Positions 1 through 10,942 of a stretch of DNA of 64,000 nt are shown here, in pieces. Numbering within the stretch: position 1 is the stretch's first letter; each line of letters begins with the position of its first letter. This stretch comes from Pseudomonas sp. RIT-PI-r. Lineage in GTDB: Bacteria; Pseudomonadota; Gammaproteobacteria; Pseudomonadales; Pseudomonadaceae. The translations under genes and the position numbers were made by a program. The stretch is taken from positions 1 through 64,000 of the forward strand of contig NZ_LIGE01000004.1 in the NCBI RefSeq assembly GCF_001297015.1, given 5' to 3'. Below the pieces are notes generated by a model. It did no database searches. It was not told where the DNA came from and saw only the letters and a list, made by a program, of their open reading frames with translations.

Positions 1-364
1 AACGAAGCTGCACGGTGGACACCTCTTCCCAGGACACAGGTCATCTCCTTGGTGATGAGCAATGTGTCTATTAAAATGTGTCCACCATGTCTCCGAACAC
101 CCGTCCACCATGTGTCCGGTACATACACTCCCGGAGGGAGAGGGAACCGACCGAGTTGCTTGGTCGAGGTACATCGACCTGAAACATCCAGCCGAACTCC
201 GGTTCTGAAAAGCCCCCGATCGGCTCCCTTCCCCCTCGCCCCCTTGGGGAGAGGGCTGGGGTGAGGGGGATCGATTTCCCATACGCCACAAGTCCCGAAC
301 CTGACACCCACAAAAAAGCCCGAAACCATCACTGGCCCCGGGCTTTTTCACATCCGTCGAAAAC
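1..364. other. Non-coding left edge with repeated GTCCACCATGT motifs
   Basis: No convincing gene is seen. A 16-base unit (GTCCACCATGT followed by CTCCG or GTCCG) occurs at 80-95 and again at 103-118. GGTGGACAC near position 14 is the inverse of GTGTCCACC at 78-86, so the first 125 bases have an inverted and direct repeat character that recalls an insertion-sequence end or its remnant. No transposase is in view. From about 128 to 270 there are two facing runs of CTCCCGGAGGGAGAGGG and CCCTTGGGGAGAGGG type, a common pseudomonad intergenic repeat. Confidence 0.4.
313..348 (-). terminator. Rho-independent terminator of the YajG-like gene
   Basis: Inverted repeat AAAAAGCCCG ... CGGGCTTTTT, just past the stop of the minus-strand gene ending at 365. 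Read on the minus strand it is a GC stem followed by a T-run. Confidence 0.7.
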
Positions 365-949
365 TTACTCAGCCAAAACCTGACCCACAGTCGGATCCTT
401 GAACAGACGCGTCAGCGCATCACTCAACACATCGCTGACCAGTTTGGTGTTGGTTTCCTGGTTCGGCGCCATGCCGAAACGCTGGTCCAGCGACGCGCCG
501 TAACGGCCGCTGTAACGGCGGTTGGCGTTCTGCACGTCGGAGCGGAACGTCGCGCCGATGGTCGCCTCGGTTACGTACATGCCTTCTTTCGGCGACTGAT
601 ACTTCAGCTCGGCCAGGGTCACGGTCAGCTGTGGCGCGTTCGGCGCGTTGTTGGTCGGGGTGAAACCGAGCAGACGCACGGCGGCTTCAGCCTGAGCCTG
701 CAGCTTCGGCAGGATCTGCTCGCGCTGCACGGTGATGGCGCTGGTTTCCGGGTACAGGCCGCCACGGGTACCGAGGGTTGGCGACGGGCGACCGTCGACC
801 ACACGCACGACGACTGGCTGGCCACGGCCGACCGCTGGCAGCTGGGTGGTCAGCTTCGGCTCCGGGCTCAGTTGTTGCGGGCTGTGGGCGCAGCCGGCCA
901 GGGTCAAACCGGCCACAGTGATCAAACCGAACAACAGGCGTTGCAACAT
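365..949 (-). CDS. YajG family lipoprotein
   Basis: 194-residue protein with a typical lipoprotein signal: hydrophobic residues 5-16 and lipobox LAGC at 17-20, so it should be lipidated on Cys20 and sit in the periplasm, probably on the outer membrane. The body (GRGQPVVVRVVDGRPSPTLG, later SDVLSDALTRLFKDP) matches the YajG family, whose exact role is not settled. The start was placed at 949 because it gives the signal peptide; the longer frame to 1048 adds 33 residues with no signal. It is followed by its own terminator and lies divergent from a small gene at 1155. Confidence 0.85.
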   Translation of the reverse strand: MLQRLLFGLITVAGLTLAGCAHSPQQLSPEPKLTTQLPAVGRGQPVVVRVVDGRPSPTLGTRGGLYPETSAITVQREQILPKLQAQAEAAVRLLGFTPTNNAPNAPQLTVTLAELKYQSPKEGMYVTEATIGATFRSDVQNANRRYSGRYGASLDQRFGMAPNQETNTKLVSDVLSDALTRLFKDPTVGQVLAE

Positions 950-1154
950 GCTCTTCTCTCCAGAATCAGGCACAAACAGGCCGGCAGTATAGCGGTGGGC
1001 CACTGCGGGTAACCAGCGCCCGGCAGCGAATACTGAAATGTCTGACAAACCCCGTTGAAGGCGGTTCCTGTCACAGATTGTTCACCGGCCATACACGTTC
1101 GCGTCACGGCGTGTTGCCAACCTTCACACAAGTCCTCCAGCAAGGTACTCAGCC

Positions 1155-1388
1155 ATGCGTTATCTGATCTCGTTGTTCGCTCCACGCCCGCTGCATCGCA
1201 GCTTTGCCCTGCTCGACCGCAACGGCCATTGCCAGGCATTCAAGCAGTGCAGCCTGCAACCGATGGGCGACGGTTGGGTGGAAATCGAAGAAATCCGCCT
1301 CAACTGGTTACACCAGCCATTGCCCGCCAGCGCCCGCGTCATAGCGTCGCAGCCTCGCGCACGGGTGCAAGCGATGTTGAGCATCTGA
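1155..1388 (+). CDS. Small conserved hypothetical protein
   Basis: 77-residue protein starting MRYLISLFAPRPLHRSFALLD and ending ARVQAMLSI. It has two Cys and two Trp residues, a basic arginine-rich N-terminal half, no signal peptide and no recognised domain. Codon usage is normal for this genome (GC-rich third positions). A weak ribosome binding site (AAGG) lies upstream. I regard it as a real pseudomonad small protein of unknown function. Confidence 0.6.
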   Translation: MRYLISLFAPRPLHRSFALLDRNGHCQAFKQCSLQPMGDGWVEIEEIRLNWLHQPLPASARVIASQPRARVQAMLSI

Positions 1389-2096
1389 CCGGATGCCTAA
1401 TAAAAGTCATTAAACACGAGCAACACCGCGCATTTCTTCGATACAATCTCCCCCCGATTATAAGGACGTCTCCTGATCGGGCCCCGCAACAGCGTCAATG
1501 CGCATGCATCGACACCCAAAATCGCCCACAGAGAGCCGCCCACACAGATCGAGTGAAGTTGGCGCGCTTGCCTGTTCTTCCGGCAAAAACCCGCTTTTCG
1601 CGAATCTGCAGAGCTGTCATGACGCTCGGCCACCGCGTTGTTTTGCCTTTGCGGGCAAGGTGCCAGGCCTGGACAGCCCTTTTTTGAGGTTCACGTCTTC
1701 AAAAGAGCGTGAAAAAAACGGGTTTTCACAACTTCACAAGAGTGTGGCGAGCAAATGAAAAGTTTTGCGTCTGAACATGCACCATTAGCGTCTGAAACAG
1801 CCCAACGACACAGGACCGGGTATACCTCGAATATCGGAGCCTGAAGCCTGTCCGCTACGGATTTGGTTGCACAAAAACGGATGTCTCGACCATAAGTCGA
1901 ATTGCCAGCTGCGTGCTGAAATGAGTTCATGGAGCTCTTGAAAGCCAAGCCGCATACATCCGTCGAAGTTGCGAAAAATTGCGAAGATTCGGACATGACG
2001 ACCTGACCACGGATAGCTGGGGCATAACTGATCTGTCCCGGAACGCCTGGCAGCCATGCCGACAATTTGGTGCTGCAGATTTTGGAGACGCGTTAA
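1389..2096. other. Long intergenic region upstream of mqo
   Basis: About 700 bases without a supported gene. A good minus-10-like TACAAT is at 1442-1447, with no clear minus-35. Around 1654-1687 the sequence forms an imperfect hairpin (GGGC, then CCAGGCCTGG, then GCCC) followed by six T residues, which looks like an intrinsic terminator. Together these could bound a small RNA of about 230 nt. The second half (1690-2096) is visibly less GC-rich and probably holds the mqo leader. Nothing more can be named. Confidence 0.35.
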
Positions 2097-3605
2097 ATGG
2101 CGCATAACGAAGCAGTCGACGTAGTTCTGGTTGGGGCGGGCATCATGAGTGCCACCCTGGCCGTGCTGCTCAAAGAGCTCGACCCCGCGATCAAGCTGGA
2201 AGTCGTCGAGCTGATGGATTCCGGTGCTGCGGAGAGTTCCAACCCTTGGAACAACGCCGGTACCGGCCACGCCGGCCTGTGCGAGCTGAACTACACGCCG
2301 CAAGCCGCCGATGGCACTGTCGACATCAAGAAAGCCGTGCACATCAACACCCAGTTCGAGGTGTCGAAGCAGTTCTGGTCGTACCTGACCAAGAAAGGCA
2401 CCTTCGGCTCGTGCAAATCCTTTATCAGCCCGGTGCCGCACCTGAGCTTCGTCCAGGGCGACAGCGGCGTGTCTTTCCTCAAATCGCGCTTCGACGTGTT
2501 GAGCAAGCACCACGCCTTCGCTGACATGGAGTACACCGAAGACAAGGCCAAGATGGCCGAGTGGATGCCGTTGATGATGCCGGGCCGCTCACCGGACGAA
2601 GTCCTTGCCGCGACCCGCGTGATGAACGGTACCGACGTCAACTTCGGCGCCCTGACCAATCAGTTGCTCAAGCACCTGACCAGCGCCCCGGACACTCAAG
2701 TCAAATACTGCAAGCGCGTGACCGGCCTCAAGCGTAACGGCAGCGGCTGGACCGTCAGCATCAAGGACGTCAACAACGGCAACACCCGTGAAGTCGACGC
2801 GAAGTTCGTCTTCCTCGGCGCCGGTGGCGCGGCCCTGCCGTTGCTGCAGGCCTCGGGCATCGAAGAAAGCAAAGGCTTCGGCGGCTTCCCGATCAGCGGC
2901 CAGTGGCTGCGTTGCGATAATCCGGAAGTGGTCAAGCAGCACCAGGCCAAGGTTTACAGCCAGGCCGCTGTAGGTTCGCCACCGATGTCGGTGCCGCACC
3001 TCGACACCCGTGTGGTCGATGGCAAGAAGTCCCTGCTGTTCGGACCATACGCCGGTTTCACCACCAAGTTCCTCAAGCACGGCTCCTTCATGGACCTGCC
3101 GCTGTCGGTTCGCGCCGGCAACATCGGGCCGATGCTGGCGGTAGCGAAAAACAACATGGACCTGACCAAGTACCTGGTCAGCGAAGTGATGCAGTCGATG
3201 GAACAGCGTCTGGATTCCCTGCGCCGTTTCTACCCGGAAGCGAAAGCCGAAGACTGGCGCCTGGAAGTGGCCGGCCAACGGGTACAGATCATCAAGAAAG
3301 ACCCGAAAAAGGGCGGCATCCTGCAGTTCGGTACGGAACTGGTGTCGGCCAAGGACGGTTCCCTTGCCGCACTGCTTGGCGCTTCGCCGGGTGCGTCGGT
3401 GACCGTTTCGATCATGCTGGAACTGATCGAGAAGTGCTTTCCGGCCAAGGCCAAGGGTGAGTGGGCTGGCAAACTGGCGGAGATCTTCCCGGCCCGTGAA
3501 AAAGTGCTGGAAACCGATGCTGCGTTGTATCGCAAGATCAACACGCAGAACAACATCGCGCTGGAGCTGGTTGAAGAAAGCAGCGAGACCCCAAGCTACG
3601 CTTGA
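2097..3605 (+). CDS. mqo: Malate:quinone oxidoreductase
   Basis: 502-residue flavoprotein that oxidises malate to oxaloacetate and passes electrons to the quinone pool at the inner face of the membrane, serving as the TCA-cycle malate dehydrogenase in pseudomonads. The N-terminus carries the FAD-binding GAGIMS at residues 13-18, and the whole length matches the Mqo family ([21 protein letters not shown]-terminal [21 protein letters not shown]). Start at ATG 2097 preceded by GGAG. A strong terminator follows at once. Pseudomonads often carry two mqo paralogues; by position this is the mqoB-type copy. Confidence 0.95.
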   Translation: MAHNEAVDVVLVGAGIMSATLAVLLKELDPAIKLEVVELMDSGAAESSNPWNNAGTGHAGLCELNYTPQAADGTVDIKKAVHINTQFEVSKQFWSYLTKKGTFGSCKSFISPVPHLSFVQGDSGVSFLKSRFDVLSKHHAFADMEYTEDKAKMAEWMPLMMPGRSPDEVLAATRVMNGTDVNFGALTNQLLKHLTSAPDTQVKYCKRVTGLKRNGSGWTVSIKDVNNGNTREVDAKFVFLGAGGAALPLLQASGIEESKGFGGFPISGQWLRCDNPEVVKQHQAKVYSQAAVGSPPMSVPHLDTRVVDGKKSLLFGPYAGFTTKFLKHGSFMDLPLSVRAGNIGPMLAVAKNNMDLTKYLVSEVMQSMEQRLDSLRRFYPEAKAEDWRLEVAGQRVQIIKKDPKKGGILQFGTELVSAKDGSLAALLGASPGASVTVSIMLELIEKCFPAKAKGEWAGKLAEIFPAREKVLETDAALYRKINTQNNIALELVEESSETPSYA

Positions 3606-3616
3606 TCTTGCCGCAT

Positions 3617-3645
3617 AAAAAACGCCCCGATCGGGGCGTTTTTTT
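3617..3645 (+). terminator. mqo terminator
   Basis: Perfect stem AACGCCCC GATC GGGGCGTT at 3621-3640 followed by a run of T. Confidence 0.85.
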
Positions 3646-3660
3646 ATGCCTGTCAAAAGC

Positions 3661-3726
3661 AAAAGATCGCAGCCTTCGGCAGCTCCTACATGACCGTGTA
3701 GGAGCTGCCGAAGGCTGCGATCTTTT
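3661..3726. repeat. REPIN-like hairpin, GATCGCAGCC family, inward type
   Basis: Two near-perfect inverted arms of about 30 bases (3661-3690 and 3697-3726) separated by 6 bases. The TCCTACA ends face each other in the centre, the reverse of the usual arrangement in this window. It sits between the convergent genes mqo and the PA4642-like gene. Confidence 0.8.
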
Positions 3727-3730
3727 GATC

Positions 3731-4018
3731 TTAAGCGCGGGACTTTTCGATCAGCTCGATGTATTCCGGGGCGTTGCGCTGATCGGCGATCAGCTCAACG
3801 AAGGTCTTGCCCTGCTCGTCCTTGCCATCGACGTCGTAGCCAGCTGCAACGAAGAAACCCAGAAAGCGCTCGAAGTCATCGATGCGCAAACCACGGTAAG
3901 CCTTGATCAGTTTGTGCAGCGACGGCGAAGTGGCGTCGACCGGTTCAAAATCGAGGAACAGCTTGATCTGCTCATCGCCGATCTCGTCACCAATCACTTG
4001 TTTCTTATCTTTACGCAT
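3731..4018 (-). CDS. PA4642 family protein (conserved, unknown function)
   Basis: 95-residue cytoplasmic protein, charged (MRKDKKQVIGDEIGDEQIK at the start; IADQRNAPEYIELIEKSRA at the end). It resembles the short pseudomonad protein encoded beside mqo and hpt in P. aeruginosa. The C-terminal part (GYDVDGKDEQGKTFVELIADQRNAPEYIELI) reads like one ankyrin-type helix pair, so a protein-binding role is possible but only inferred. Convergent with mqo. Confidence 0.75.
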   Translation of the reverse strand: MRKDKKQVIGDEIGDEQIKLFLDFEPVDATSPSLHKLIKAYRGLRIDDFERFLGFFVAAGYDVDGKDEQGKTFVELIADQRNAPEYIELIEKSRA

Positions 4019-4081
4019 TGCCGACTCCAGCTCGCAGACATTACACGGGGCGGGCAGTTTACCCCTGCCCGACCGCCAGGC

Positions 4082-4561
4082 TCAACGCGAACGCACCGCC
4101 CCGGTGTGCAAATCGGCCCAGATGTGGCCGTTGGCGTAACTGAGGAACTGCACATACACGGTGTCATTGCGCAGCAGATCGATGATCACGCGGTATTGGG
4201 CCTGTGGATAAAACAACGTCAGGGTTTTGCTCTTGTCGTCGTAGATCGGCTTTTTCAGGCTTTTACTCTCGCCGTCGAAATTGACCAGCACCTGAGTAAT
4301 GCTCGCGCCTTTGTTCAGGGACTTGCCCTTGAGGCGAATCATCAATGGCGAGGTGACCGGAATCGGCTGCTGATTGGACTGGCGTTGCGCGCCCACCACT
4401 ACGGAATAGTCGGTGACCTGCATGAGTTGCTGCTGCTCAGGCTCGGCATCGCGCAGGGTCAGATCGTCCGGCGGCAGGAACTGGCTGTGCATCGGCGCGG
4501 CGGACAGCGGCAGGCTGACGGCCAGCAACAGGGCGGCAAAGCTGCGGATCAAGAGGCGCAT
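4082..4561 (-). CDS. Conserved periplasmic protein of unknown function
   Basis: 159 residues with a classic Sec signal peptide (MRLLIRSFAALLLAVSLPLS, cleavage after ...SAA near residue 22). The mature part is mainly predicted beta (VTDYSVVVGAQ, TLTLFYPQAQYRVIIDLL, VYVQFLSYANGHIWADLHTG) with no catalytic motif that I recognise. It lies between the PA4642-like gene and hpt on the same strand, as in P. aeruginosa. Function unknown. Confidence 0.7.
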   Translation of the reverse strand: MRLLIRSFAALLLAVSLPLSAAPMHSQFLPPDDLTLRDAEPEQQQLMQVTDYSVVVGAQRQSNQQPIPVTSPLMIRLKGKSLNKGASITQVLVNFDGESKSLKKPIYDDKSKTLTLFYPQAQYRVIIDLLRNDTVYVQFLSYANGHIWADLHTGAVRSR

Positions 4562-4632
4562 GACAGGCTCCGGAGGGCGGGGCCGAGCACTCTAGCATGG
4601 GTGTACGAAATAGAATCAGCATACAAAAATCT

Positions 4633-4724
4633 CTGTGGGAGCGTGGCTTGCCCGCGATAGCGTCAGCACATCCAACATCAATGTGTCAGACATTCCGCCA
4701 TCGCGGGCAAGCCCGCTCCCACAG
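4633..4724. repeat. REPIN-like hairpin, GTGGGAGCGGGCTTGCCCGCG family
   Basis: Outer arms CTGTGGGAGCGTGGCTTGCC and the complementary GGCAAGCCCGCTCCCACAG, with a 30-odd base variable centre. This is the well-known GC-rich REP of P. fluorescens. Outward-facing GTGGGAG ends. Confidence 0.8.
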
Positions 4725-4744
4725 GGATTGGGGGATGCCAAGGA

Positions 4745-5302
4745 TTACATGCCTTTAACGGCAAAGATCCCGTTGGCGTTACGCCAGTAGCCTTTGTAGT
4801 CCATGCCGTAACCGAAGATGTAGCGGTCGATGCACGGCAGGCCGACGAAATCGGCTTTCAGGTCAGGACGTGCTTTGCGGTCGTGATCCTTGTCGATCAG
4901 CACGGCGGTGTGCACTTTGCGCGCGCCGGCGTGTTTGCAGAAGTCGATGATCGCGCCGAGGGTGTGACCTTCGTCGAGGATGTCGTCGATGATCAGCACG
5001 TCGCGGTCGATGAACGAAACTTCCGGCTTGGCTTTCCAGAACAGGTCGCCGCCGCTGGTTTCGTTGCGATAACGGGTCGCGTGCAGGTAGGACGCTTCCA
5101 GCGGGAAGTGCAGATGGGTCAGCAGCTTGCCGGAGAAGATCAGGCCGCCGTTCATCACGCAGAACACCACCGGGTTGCTGTCAGCCAGTTGTTCGTTGAT
5201 TTGTGCACCGACACGGGCGATGGCCGCCTCGACTTCAGCTTCGGTGTACAGGCAGTCAGCCTCTCGCATGATTTGACGGATATGCTCGAGATCAGCGGAC
5301 AT
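4745..5302 (-). CDS. hpt: Hypoxanthine-guanine phosphoribosyltransferase
   Basis: 185-residue purine salvage enzyme that makes IMP or GMP from hypoxanthine or guanine and PRPP. The PRPP-binding loop is seen as IIDDILDEGHTL at residues 104-115, and the flexible-loop region around SYLHATRYRN at 71-80. The start at 5302 (MSADLEHIRQ) gives the usual family length; an in-frame ATG at 5356 would add 18 unrelated residues. Divergent from upp, with two perfect palindromes in the shared upstream region. Confidence 0.93.
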   Translation of the reverse strand: MSADLEHIRQIMREADCLYTEAEVEAAIARVGAQINEQLADSNPVVFCVMNGGLIFSGKLLTHLHFPLEASYLHATRYRNETSGGDLFWKAKPEVSFIDRDVLIIDDILDEGHTLGAIIDFCKHAGARKVHTAVLIDKDHDRKARPDLKADFVGLPCIDRYIFGYGMDYKGYWRNANGIFAVKGM

Positions 5303-5393
5303 GGCGCTCTCCAGGGGGGGATGTTTTCGGAAAAGCGGGCAAAGGTACGCATCCATTGAGGCCGAATCAAGCCTTTATGGACTAACGTACAGA

Positions 5394-5409
5394 ATGTCCT
5401 ATAGGACAT
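5394..5409. promoter_or_regulatory. Perfect 16-base palindrome between hpt and upp
   Basis: ATGTCCTATAGGACAT is fully self-complementary and lies in the 160-base divergent intergenic region, 57 bases before the upp start. It has the form of a dimeric repressor operator. The cognate regulator is unknown. Confidence 0.5.
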
Positions 5410-5419
5410 CACCCTCGGA

Positions 5420-5431
5420 TAGATTAATCTA
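5420..5431. promoter_or_regulatory. Perfect 12-base palindrome upstream of upp
   Basis: TAGATTAATCTA, fully self-complementary, 10 bases after the first palindrome and 35 bases before the upp start. Confidence 0.4.
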
Positions 5432-5465
5432 GGCCGGTTTTTTTGCCCGCCGCCGGAGTTTTTCC

Positions 5466-6104
5466 ATGCCCATCCTCGAGATCCGCCATCCGCTGATCCG
5501 TCATAAACTCGGCCTGATGCGCCGCGCCGATATCAGCACCAAGAACTTCCGTGAGCTCGCTCAGGAAGTCGGCGCCCTGTTGACCTATGAAGCTACAAAA
5601 GATTTGCCGTTGGAGTCCTACGATATTGCAGGCTGGTGCGGCACCGTGTCGGTCGAGAAGATCGCCGGCAAGAAGATCACCGTCGTGCCGATCCTGCGCG
5701 CCGGCATCGGCATGCTTGAAGGCGTGTTGAGCCTGATCCCGGGTGCAAAAGTCTCCGCTGTGGGCGTCGCCCGCAACGAAGAAACCCTGCAAGCGCACAC
5801 TTATCTGGAAAAACTGGTTCCGGAAATCGACGAACGGTTGGCGATGATCATCGACCCGATGCTCGCCACCGGCAGTTCGATGGTTGCGACCATTGATCTG
5901 TTGAAGAAAGCCGGCTGCAAAGACATCCGCGCCATGGTGCTGGTTGCCGCGCCGGAAGGTATCGCAGCAGTCGAAAAAGCTCACCCGGACGTGACCATCT
6001 ACACCGCGTCCATCGATGAGCGCTTGAACGAGCACGGTTACATCATCCCTGGACTTGGCGACGCCGGTGACAAGATCTTCGGCACCAAGCAGAAGGACGC
6101 GTAA
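5466..6104 (+). CDS. upp: Uracil phosphoribosyltransferase
   Basis: 212-residue enzyme converting uracil and PRPP to UMP. The PRPP loop is DPMLATGSS at residues 130-138, and the C-terminal uracil-binding region [16 protein letters not shown] is intact. Starts [16 protein letters not shown], the family N-terminus. One codon separates it from uraA (stop at 6104, next ATG at 6107), so salvage enzyme and permease are translationally linked. Confidence 0.96.
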   Translation: MPILEIRHPLIRHKLGLMRRADISTKNFRELAQEVGALLTYEATKDLPLESYDIAGWCGTVSVEKIAGKKITVVPILRAGIGMLEGVLSLIPGAKVSAVGVARNEETLQAHTYLEKLVPEIDERLAMIIDPMLATGSSMVATIDLLKKAGCKDIRAMVLVAAPEGIAAVEKAHPDVTIYTASIDERLNEHGYIIPGLGDAGDKIFGTKQKDA

Positions 6105-6106
6105 CC

Positions 6107-7381
6107 ATGCAGCAAGAGTTCAACGATCCGCTCTGGCGCACGGTGCTGTCCGGCGCCCAGATGCTGTTCGTGGCTTTCGGCGCCTTGGTGCTGATGCCGC
6201 TGATCACGGGCCTGGACCCGAACGTGGCACTGTTTACCGCAGGTCTGGGAACGATCCTGTTCCAGATCGTCACCGGGCGTCAGGTGCCGGTGTTTCTGGC
6301 GTCGAGCTTCGCTTTCATCACCCCGATCATTCTCGCCAAGGGCCAGTTCGGCCTCGCCGCGACCATGGGCGGCGTGATGGCGGCCGGTTTCGTCTACACC
6401 TTCCTCGGCCTTGCCGTGAAGATCAAAGGCACCGGTTTCATTGACCGTTTGCTGCCGCCGGTGGTGATTGGTCCGGTGATCATTTCCATCGGTCTGGCCA
6501 TGGCGCCGATTGCCGCGAACATGGCGATGGGCAAGGCTGGCGACGGTTCGGAACTGATCCACTACCAGACCGCAATGATGATCTCGATGCCGGCACTGCT
6601 GACCACGTTGATCGTGGCGGTGTTCGGCAAAGGCATCTTCCGTCTGGTGCCGATCATTTCCGGTGTGCTGGTCGGTTTTGCCATGGCGTTCTATTTCGGC
6701 GTGGTCGACACAGCGAAGATTGCCGCAGCGCCATGGTTTGCGATTCCGCATTTCACCGCGCCGGAGTTCAACTGGCAGGCGATTCTGTTCATCGTTCCGG
6801 TGGCCTTGGCCCCAGCCATTGAACACATCGGCGGCGTGATTGCTGTGGGTAGCGTGACCGGTCGCGACTATCTGAAGAAGCCGGGCCTGCATCGCACCCT
6901 GCTCGGTGACGGCATTGCCACCACCGCAGCCGGTCTGTTCGGTGGCCCGCCGAACACCACCTACGCCGAAGTGACTGGCGCCGTGATGCTGACCAAGAAC
7001 TACAACCCGAAAATCATGACGTGGGCGGCGATTTTCGCCATCAGCCTGGCGTTCATCGGCAAATTCGGCGCGCTGCTGCAGAGCATTCCGGTACCGGTGA
7101 TGGGCGGGATTCTGTGTCTGTTGTTCGGTTCGATCGCGGCGGTGGGCATGAACACCCTGATCCGTCACAAGATCGATCTGGGCGAAGCGCGCAATCTGGT
7201 GATTGTTTCGGTGACGTTGGTATTCGGGATTGGCGGTGTGCTGGTCGGCACTGGCACCGGTCCGGACGACTTCGGCCTCAAAGGCATCGCGCTGTGCGCG
7301 GGGGTGGCGATTGCGCTGAACCTGATTCTGCCGGGCAATGACGGCTGGAAAAACAAGAAGGCGGATGAGCCACTGATCTGA
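6107..7381 (+). CDS. uraA: Uracil permease (NCS2 family)
   Basis: 424-residue inner-membrane uracil:proton symporter with about 12-14 hydrophobic segments. NCS2 signatures are visible: PVALAPAIEHIGGVIAVGSVTGRDYL in the middle and GGPPNTTYAEVTGAVMLTK about residues 283-301. Directly downstream of upp, so uracil uptake and conversion to UMP are coupled in one operon. Confidence 0.94.
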   Translation: MQQEFNDPLWRTVLSGAQMLFVAFGALVLMPLITGLDPNVALFTAGLGTILFQIVTGRQVPVFLASSFAFITPIILAKGQFGLAATMGGVMAAGFVYTFLGLAVKIKGTGFIDRLLPPVVIGPVIISIGLAMAPIAANMAMGKAGDGSELIHYQTAMMISMPALLTTLIVAVFGKGIFRLVPIISGVLVGFAMAFYFGVVDTAKIAAAPWFAIPHFTAPEFNWQAILFIVPVALAPAIEHIGGVIAVGSVTGRDYLKKPGLHRTLLGDGIATTAAGLFGGPPNTTYAEVTGAVMLTKNYNPKIMTWAAIFAISLAFIGKFGALLQSIPVPVMGGILCLLFGSIAAVGMNTLIRHKIDLGEARNLVIVSVTLVFGIGGVLVGTGTGPDDFGLKGIALCAGVAIALNLILPGNDGWKNKKADEPLI

Positions 7382-7411
7382 ACCTTTAGATCTTCATCGC
7401 CTGACAGATAG

Positions 7412-7478
7412 CCATCGCGAGCAGGCTCACTCCTACAAGGTCAACGCAATACCTGTAGGAGTGAGCCTGCTCGCGATT
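7412..7478. repeat. REPIN-like hairpin, GAGCCTGCTCGCGA family, inward type
   Basis: CATCGCGAGCAGGCTCACTC and its inverse GAGTGAGCCTGCTCGCGAT, with the TCCTACA / TGTAGGA ends meeting in the centre around a short loop. Lies between convergent uraA and hemH, and the hairpin could also end transcription. Confidence 0.75.
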
Positions 7479-7483
7479 CGCTT

Positions 7484-8509
7484 TCAGAGCGCCAGCGGCG
7501 CTCGTTCGCAAAGAGTTGCCAACGCCTTCGCCCAATGCGTGTCGTCGTTCAGACAAGGCACCAGCACCAACTCCTCGCCCCCCGCTTCGCGGAACTGTTC
7601 CTTGCCGCGATCACCAATCTCTTCCAGCGTCTCGATGCAATCGGCGACAAACGCCGGGCACATCACCAGAATTTTCTTCACGCCGCTTTTCGCCAGTTCA
7701 TCCAGGCGCGCTTCGGTGTACGGCTCGATCCACTTCGCCCGCCCCAGACGCGACTGAAACGACACCGACCATTTGCCATCAGGCAGGCCCATGCGCTGAG
7801 CAAACAACGCCGCTGTACGCAGGCATTGCGCGCGATAACAGGTCGCCATGACCGCAGGAGAGGCGTTCTTGCAGCAGTCGTCATTCTTGAAGCAATGATT
7901 GCCGGTCGGATCGAGTTTGGTCAGATGCCGTTCCGGCAATCCATGGAAGCTCAGCAGCAAGTGATCGTAATCCTGCTGCAAATGCGGCCTGGCGCTTTCG
8001 ACCAGCGCATCCAGATATTCCGGCTGATCGTAGAACGGTTGCAGCACTGACAATTTGACATCGAGCTTTTTCTCGCGGATCACCCGCTTGGCTTCCTCGA
8101 TCACTGTGGTCGTGGTGCTGTCGGCGAACTGTGGATACAGCGGCGCCAGCGTGATGCGCTTGTGCCCCGCCGCGACCAGTTTCAGCAGGCCGGTTTCAAT
8201 CGACGGCTCACCGTATCGCATCGCCAGCTCTACCGGCCCCTGCTTCCATTGCGCCTTCATCTGCTGTTGCAGGCGACGGCTGAGCACCACCAGCGGCGAA
8301 CCCGCCTCCCACCAAATCGAGGCGTAGGCATGGGCCGATTGTTCCGGACGCTTGATCAGGATCAGCGACACCAGCAGACGCCGCACCGGCCATGGCAGGT
8401 CGATCACGTACGGGTCCATCAGGAATTGATTGAGGTAGCTGCGTACATCGGCCACCGAAGTGGAGGCCGGGGAACCCAGGTTGACCAGAAGCAAGGCGTG
8501 ATCGGTCAT
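7484..8509 (-). CDS. hemH: Ferrochelatase
   Basis: 341-codon gene for the last haem-biosynthesis enzyme, inserting ferrous iron into protoporphyrin IX. The catalytic histidine lies in [12 protein letters not shown] and the conserved glutamate region in [12 protein letters not shown]. The N-terminus [15 protein letters not shown] is canonical, which fixes the start at 8509. Thirteen bases separate it from the upstream YfcH-like gene on the same strand, so they form an operon. Confidence 0.95.
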   Translation of the reverse strand: MTDHALLLVNLGSPASTSVADVRSYLNQFLMDPYVIDLPWPVRRLLVSLILIKRPEQSAHAYASIWWEAGSPLVVLSRRLQQQMKAQWKQGPVELAMRYGEPSIETGLLKLVAAGHKRITLAPLYPQFADSTTTTVIEEAKRVIREKKLDVKLSVLQPFYDQPEYLDALVESARPHLQQDYDHLLLSFHGLPERHLTKLDPTGNHCFKNDDCCKNASPAVMATCYRAQCLRTAALFAQRMGLPDGKWSVSFQSRLGRAKWIEPYTEARLDELAKSGVKKILVMCPAFVADCIETLEEIGDRGKEQFREAGGEELVLVPCLNDDTHWAKALATLCERAPLAL

Positions 8510-8522
8510 GCAACGTCCTATT

Positions 8523-9425
8523 TCAGAGGCGGCTGGAAAGATCGTCCAGAGCCGCGCGTAAATCCGTGAACTGGAAAGTGAAACCCGCTTCCAGCAAGCG
8601 TGCTGGCAAGGCCTTCTGGCCACCGAGCAACAACAAAGACATCTCGCCGAGGCCGACCTTCAGCGCCAGGGTCGGCATCGGCATGAACGCCGGGCGGTGC
8701 AGAACGCTGCCCAGCGTCTTGGCAAATTCGCGATTGCGCACAGGTTGCGGCGCGCAGGCATTATAAGGACCACTGGCCTGATCGCGGTGCAGAAGAAAAT
8801 CAATCAGGGCGATTTGATCGTCGATATGAATCCACGGCATCCACTGCCGCCCATTGCCCAAAGGCCCGCCGAGCCCGAGTTTGAACGGCAGCAACAGCCG
8901 TGACAAAAAGCCGCCCTCGGCCGACAGCACCAGACCGGTTCGCACCAGCACCACACGAATGCCTTGGGCCTCGGCACGCTGTGCGGTTTCCTCCCAGGCA
9001 ATGCACAACTGGCTGGCGAAATCGTCGATCACCGGCGGTGAATCTTCCGTCAACTCGCGCTCACCACCGTCGCCATACCAGCCGATCGCCGAACCGGAAA
9101 TCAGCAATGCCGGTTTCTGCGCGCGGGTTTCGAGCCACGCCAACAATGTTTCCGTCAGCTTGATGCGGCTGCTCCACAACAACGCCTTGCGGCGATGGGT
9201 CCACGGCCGATCGGCAATCGGCGCACCGGCCAGATTGATGATCGCGTCCACAGGCTCCTCGCCGAGATCTTCCAGACGCGCGATGCCACGCACCTGCGCG
9301 CCGCAGATCTTCGCGACCTTCTCCGGTTTACGGCTCCACACCGTCAGGCGATGGCCCTGCTGCGACCAGTGTCGGCAGAGCTGACGTCCGATCAAACCAG
9401 TACCGCCGGTCAGCAATATGTGCAT
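8523..9425 (-). CDS. TIGR01777 family epimerase (YfcH-like, SDR39U1)
   Basis: 300-residue NAD(P)-binding protein of the extended SDR superfamily. The Rossmann motif GGTGLIG is at residues 7-13, and the family pattern [18 protein letters not shown] is at about 109-126. The substrate is unknown in bacteria. First gene of a hemH operon; its start lies opposite the light-regulated renalase promoter, with a 200-base divergent region in between. Confidence 0.85.
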   Translation of the reverse strand: MHILLTGGTGLIGRQLCRHWSQQGHRLTVWSRKPEKVAKICGAQVRGIARLEDLGEEPVDAIINLAGAPIADRPWTHRRKALLWSSRIKLTETLLAWLETRAQKPALLISGSAIGWYGDGGERELTEDSPPVIDDFASQLCIAWEETAQRAEAQGIRVVLVRTGLVLSAEGGFLSRLLLPFKLGLGGPLGNGRQWMPWIHIDDQIALIDFLLHRDQASGPYNACAPQPVRNREFAKTLGSVLHRPAFMPMPTLALKVGLGEMSLLLLGGQKALPARLLEAGFTFQFTDLRAALDDLSSRL

Positions 9426-9547
9426 GACATCTTCCTCGCGTGGCGTTTTACCCTGATCACTAGTCTATTTTTATAAACAGGGATCTTTTCTATCGGGCAG
9501 GCTCTATTGTTTAACCATAGGCCAAGCTGTCAGAACGAGAACGCTAG

Positions 9548-10821
<1,274 letters not shown>

Positions 10822-10826
10822 AGCCC

Positions 10827-10920
10827 CCTGTAGGAGTGAGCCTGCTCGCGATAGCGGGGGACCATTCAACATTTTTATTGAATGACATACCGCTATCGCG
10901 AGCAGGCTCACTCCTACAGG
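10827..10920. repeat. REPIN-like hairpin, GAGCCTGCTCGCGATAGCG family
   Basis: CCTGTAGGAGTGAGCCTGCT at the left and its exact inverse at the right end, about 30-base arms, with a centre that itself pairs (CATTCAA ... TTGAATG). Separates the two predicted light-regulated operons. Confidence 0.85.
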
Positions 10921-10942
10921 AATCGCATCAACCGGAAAAAGT

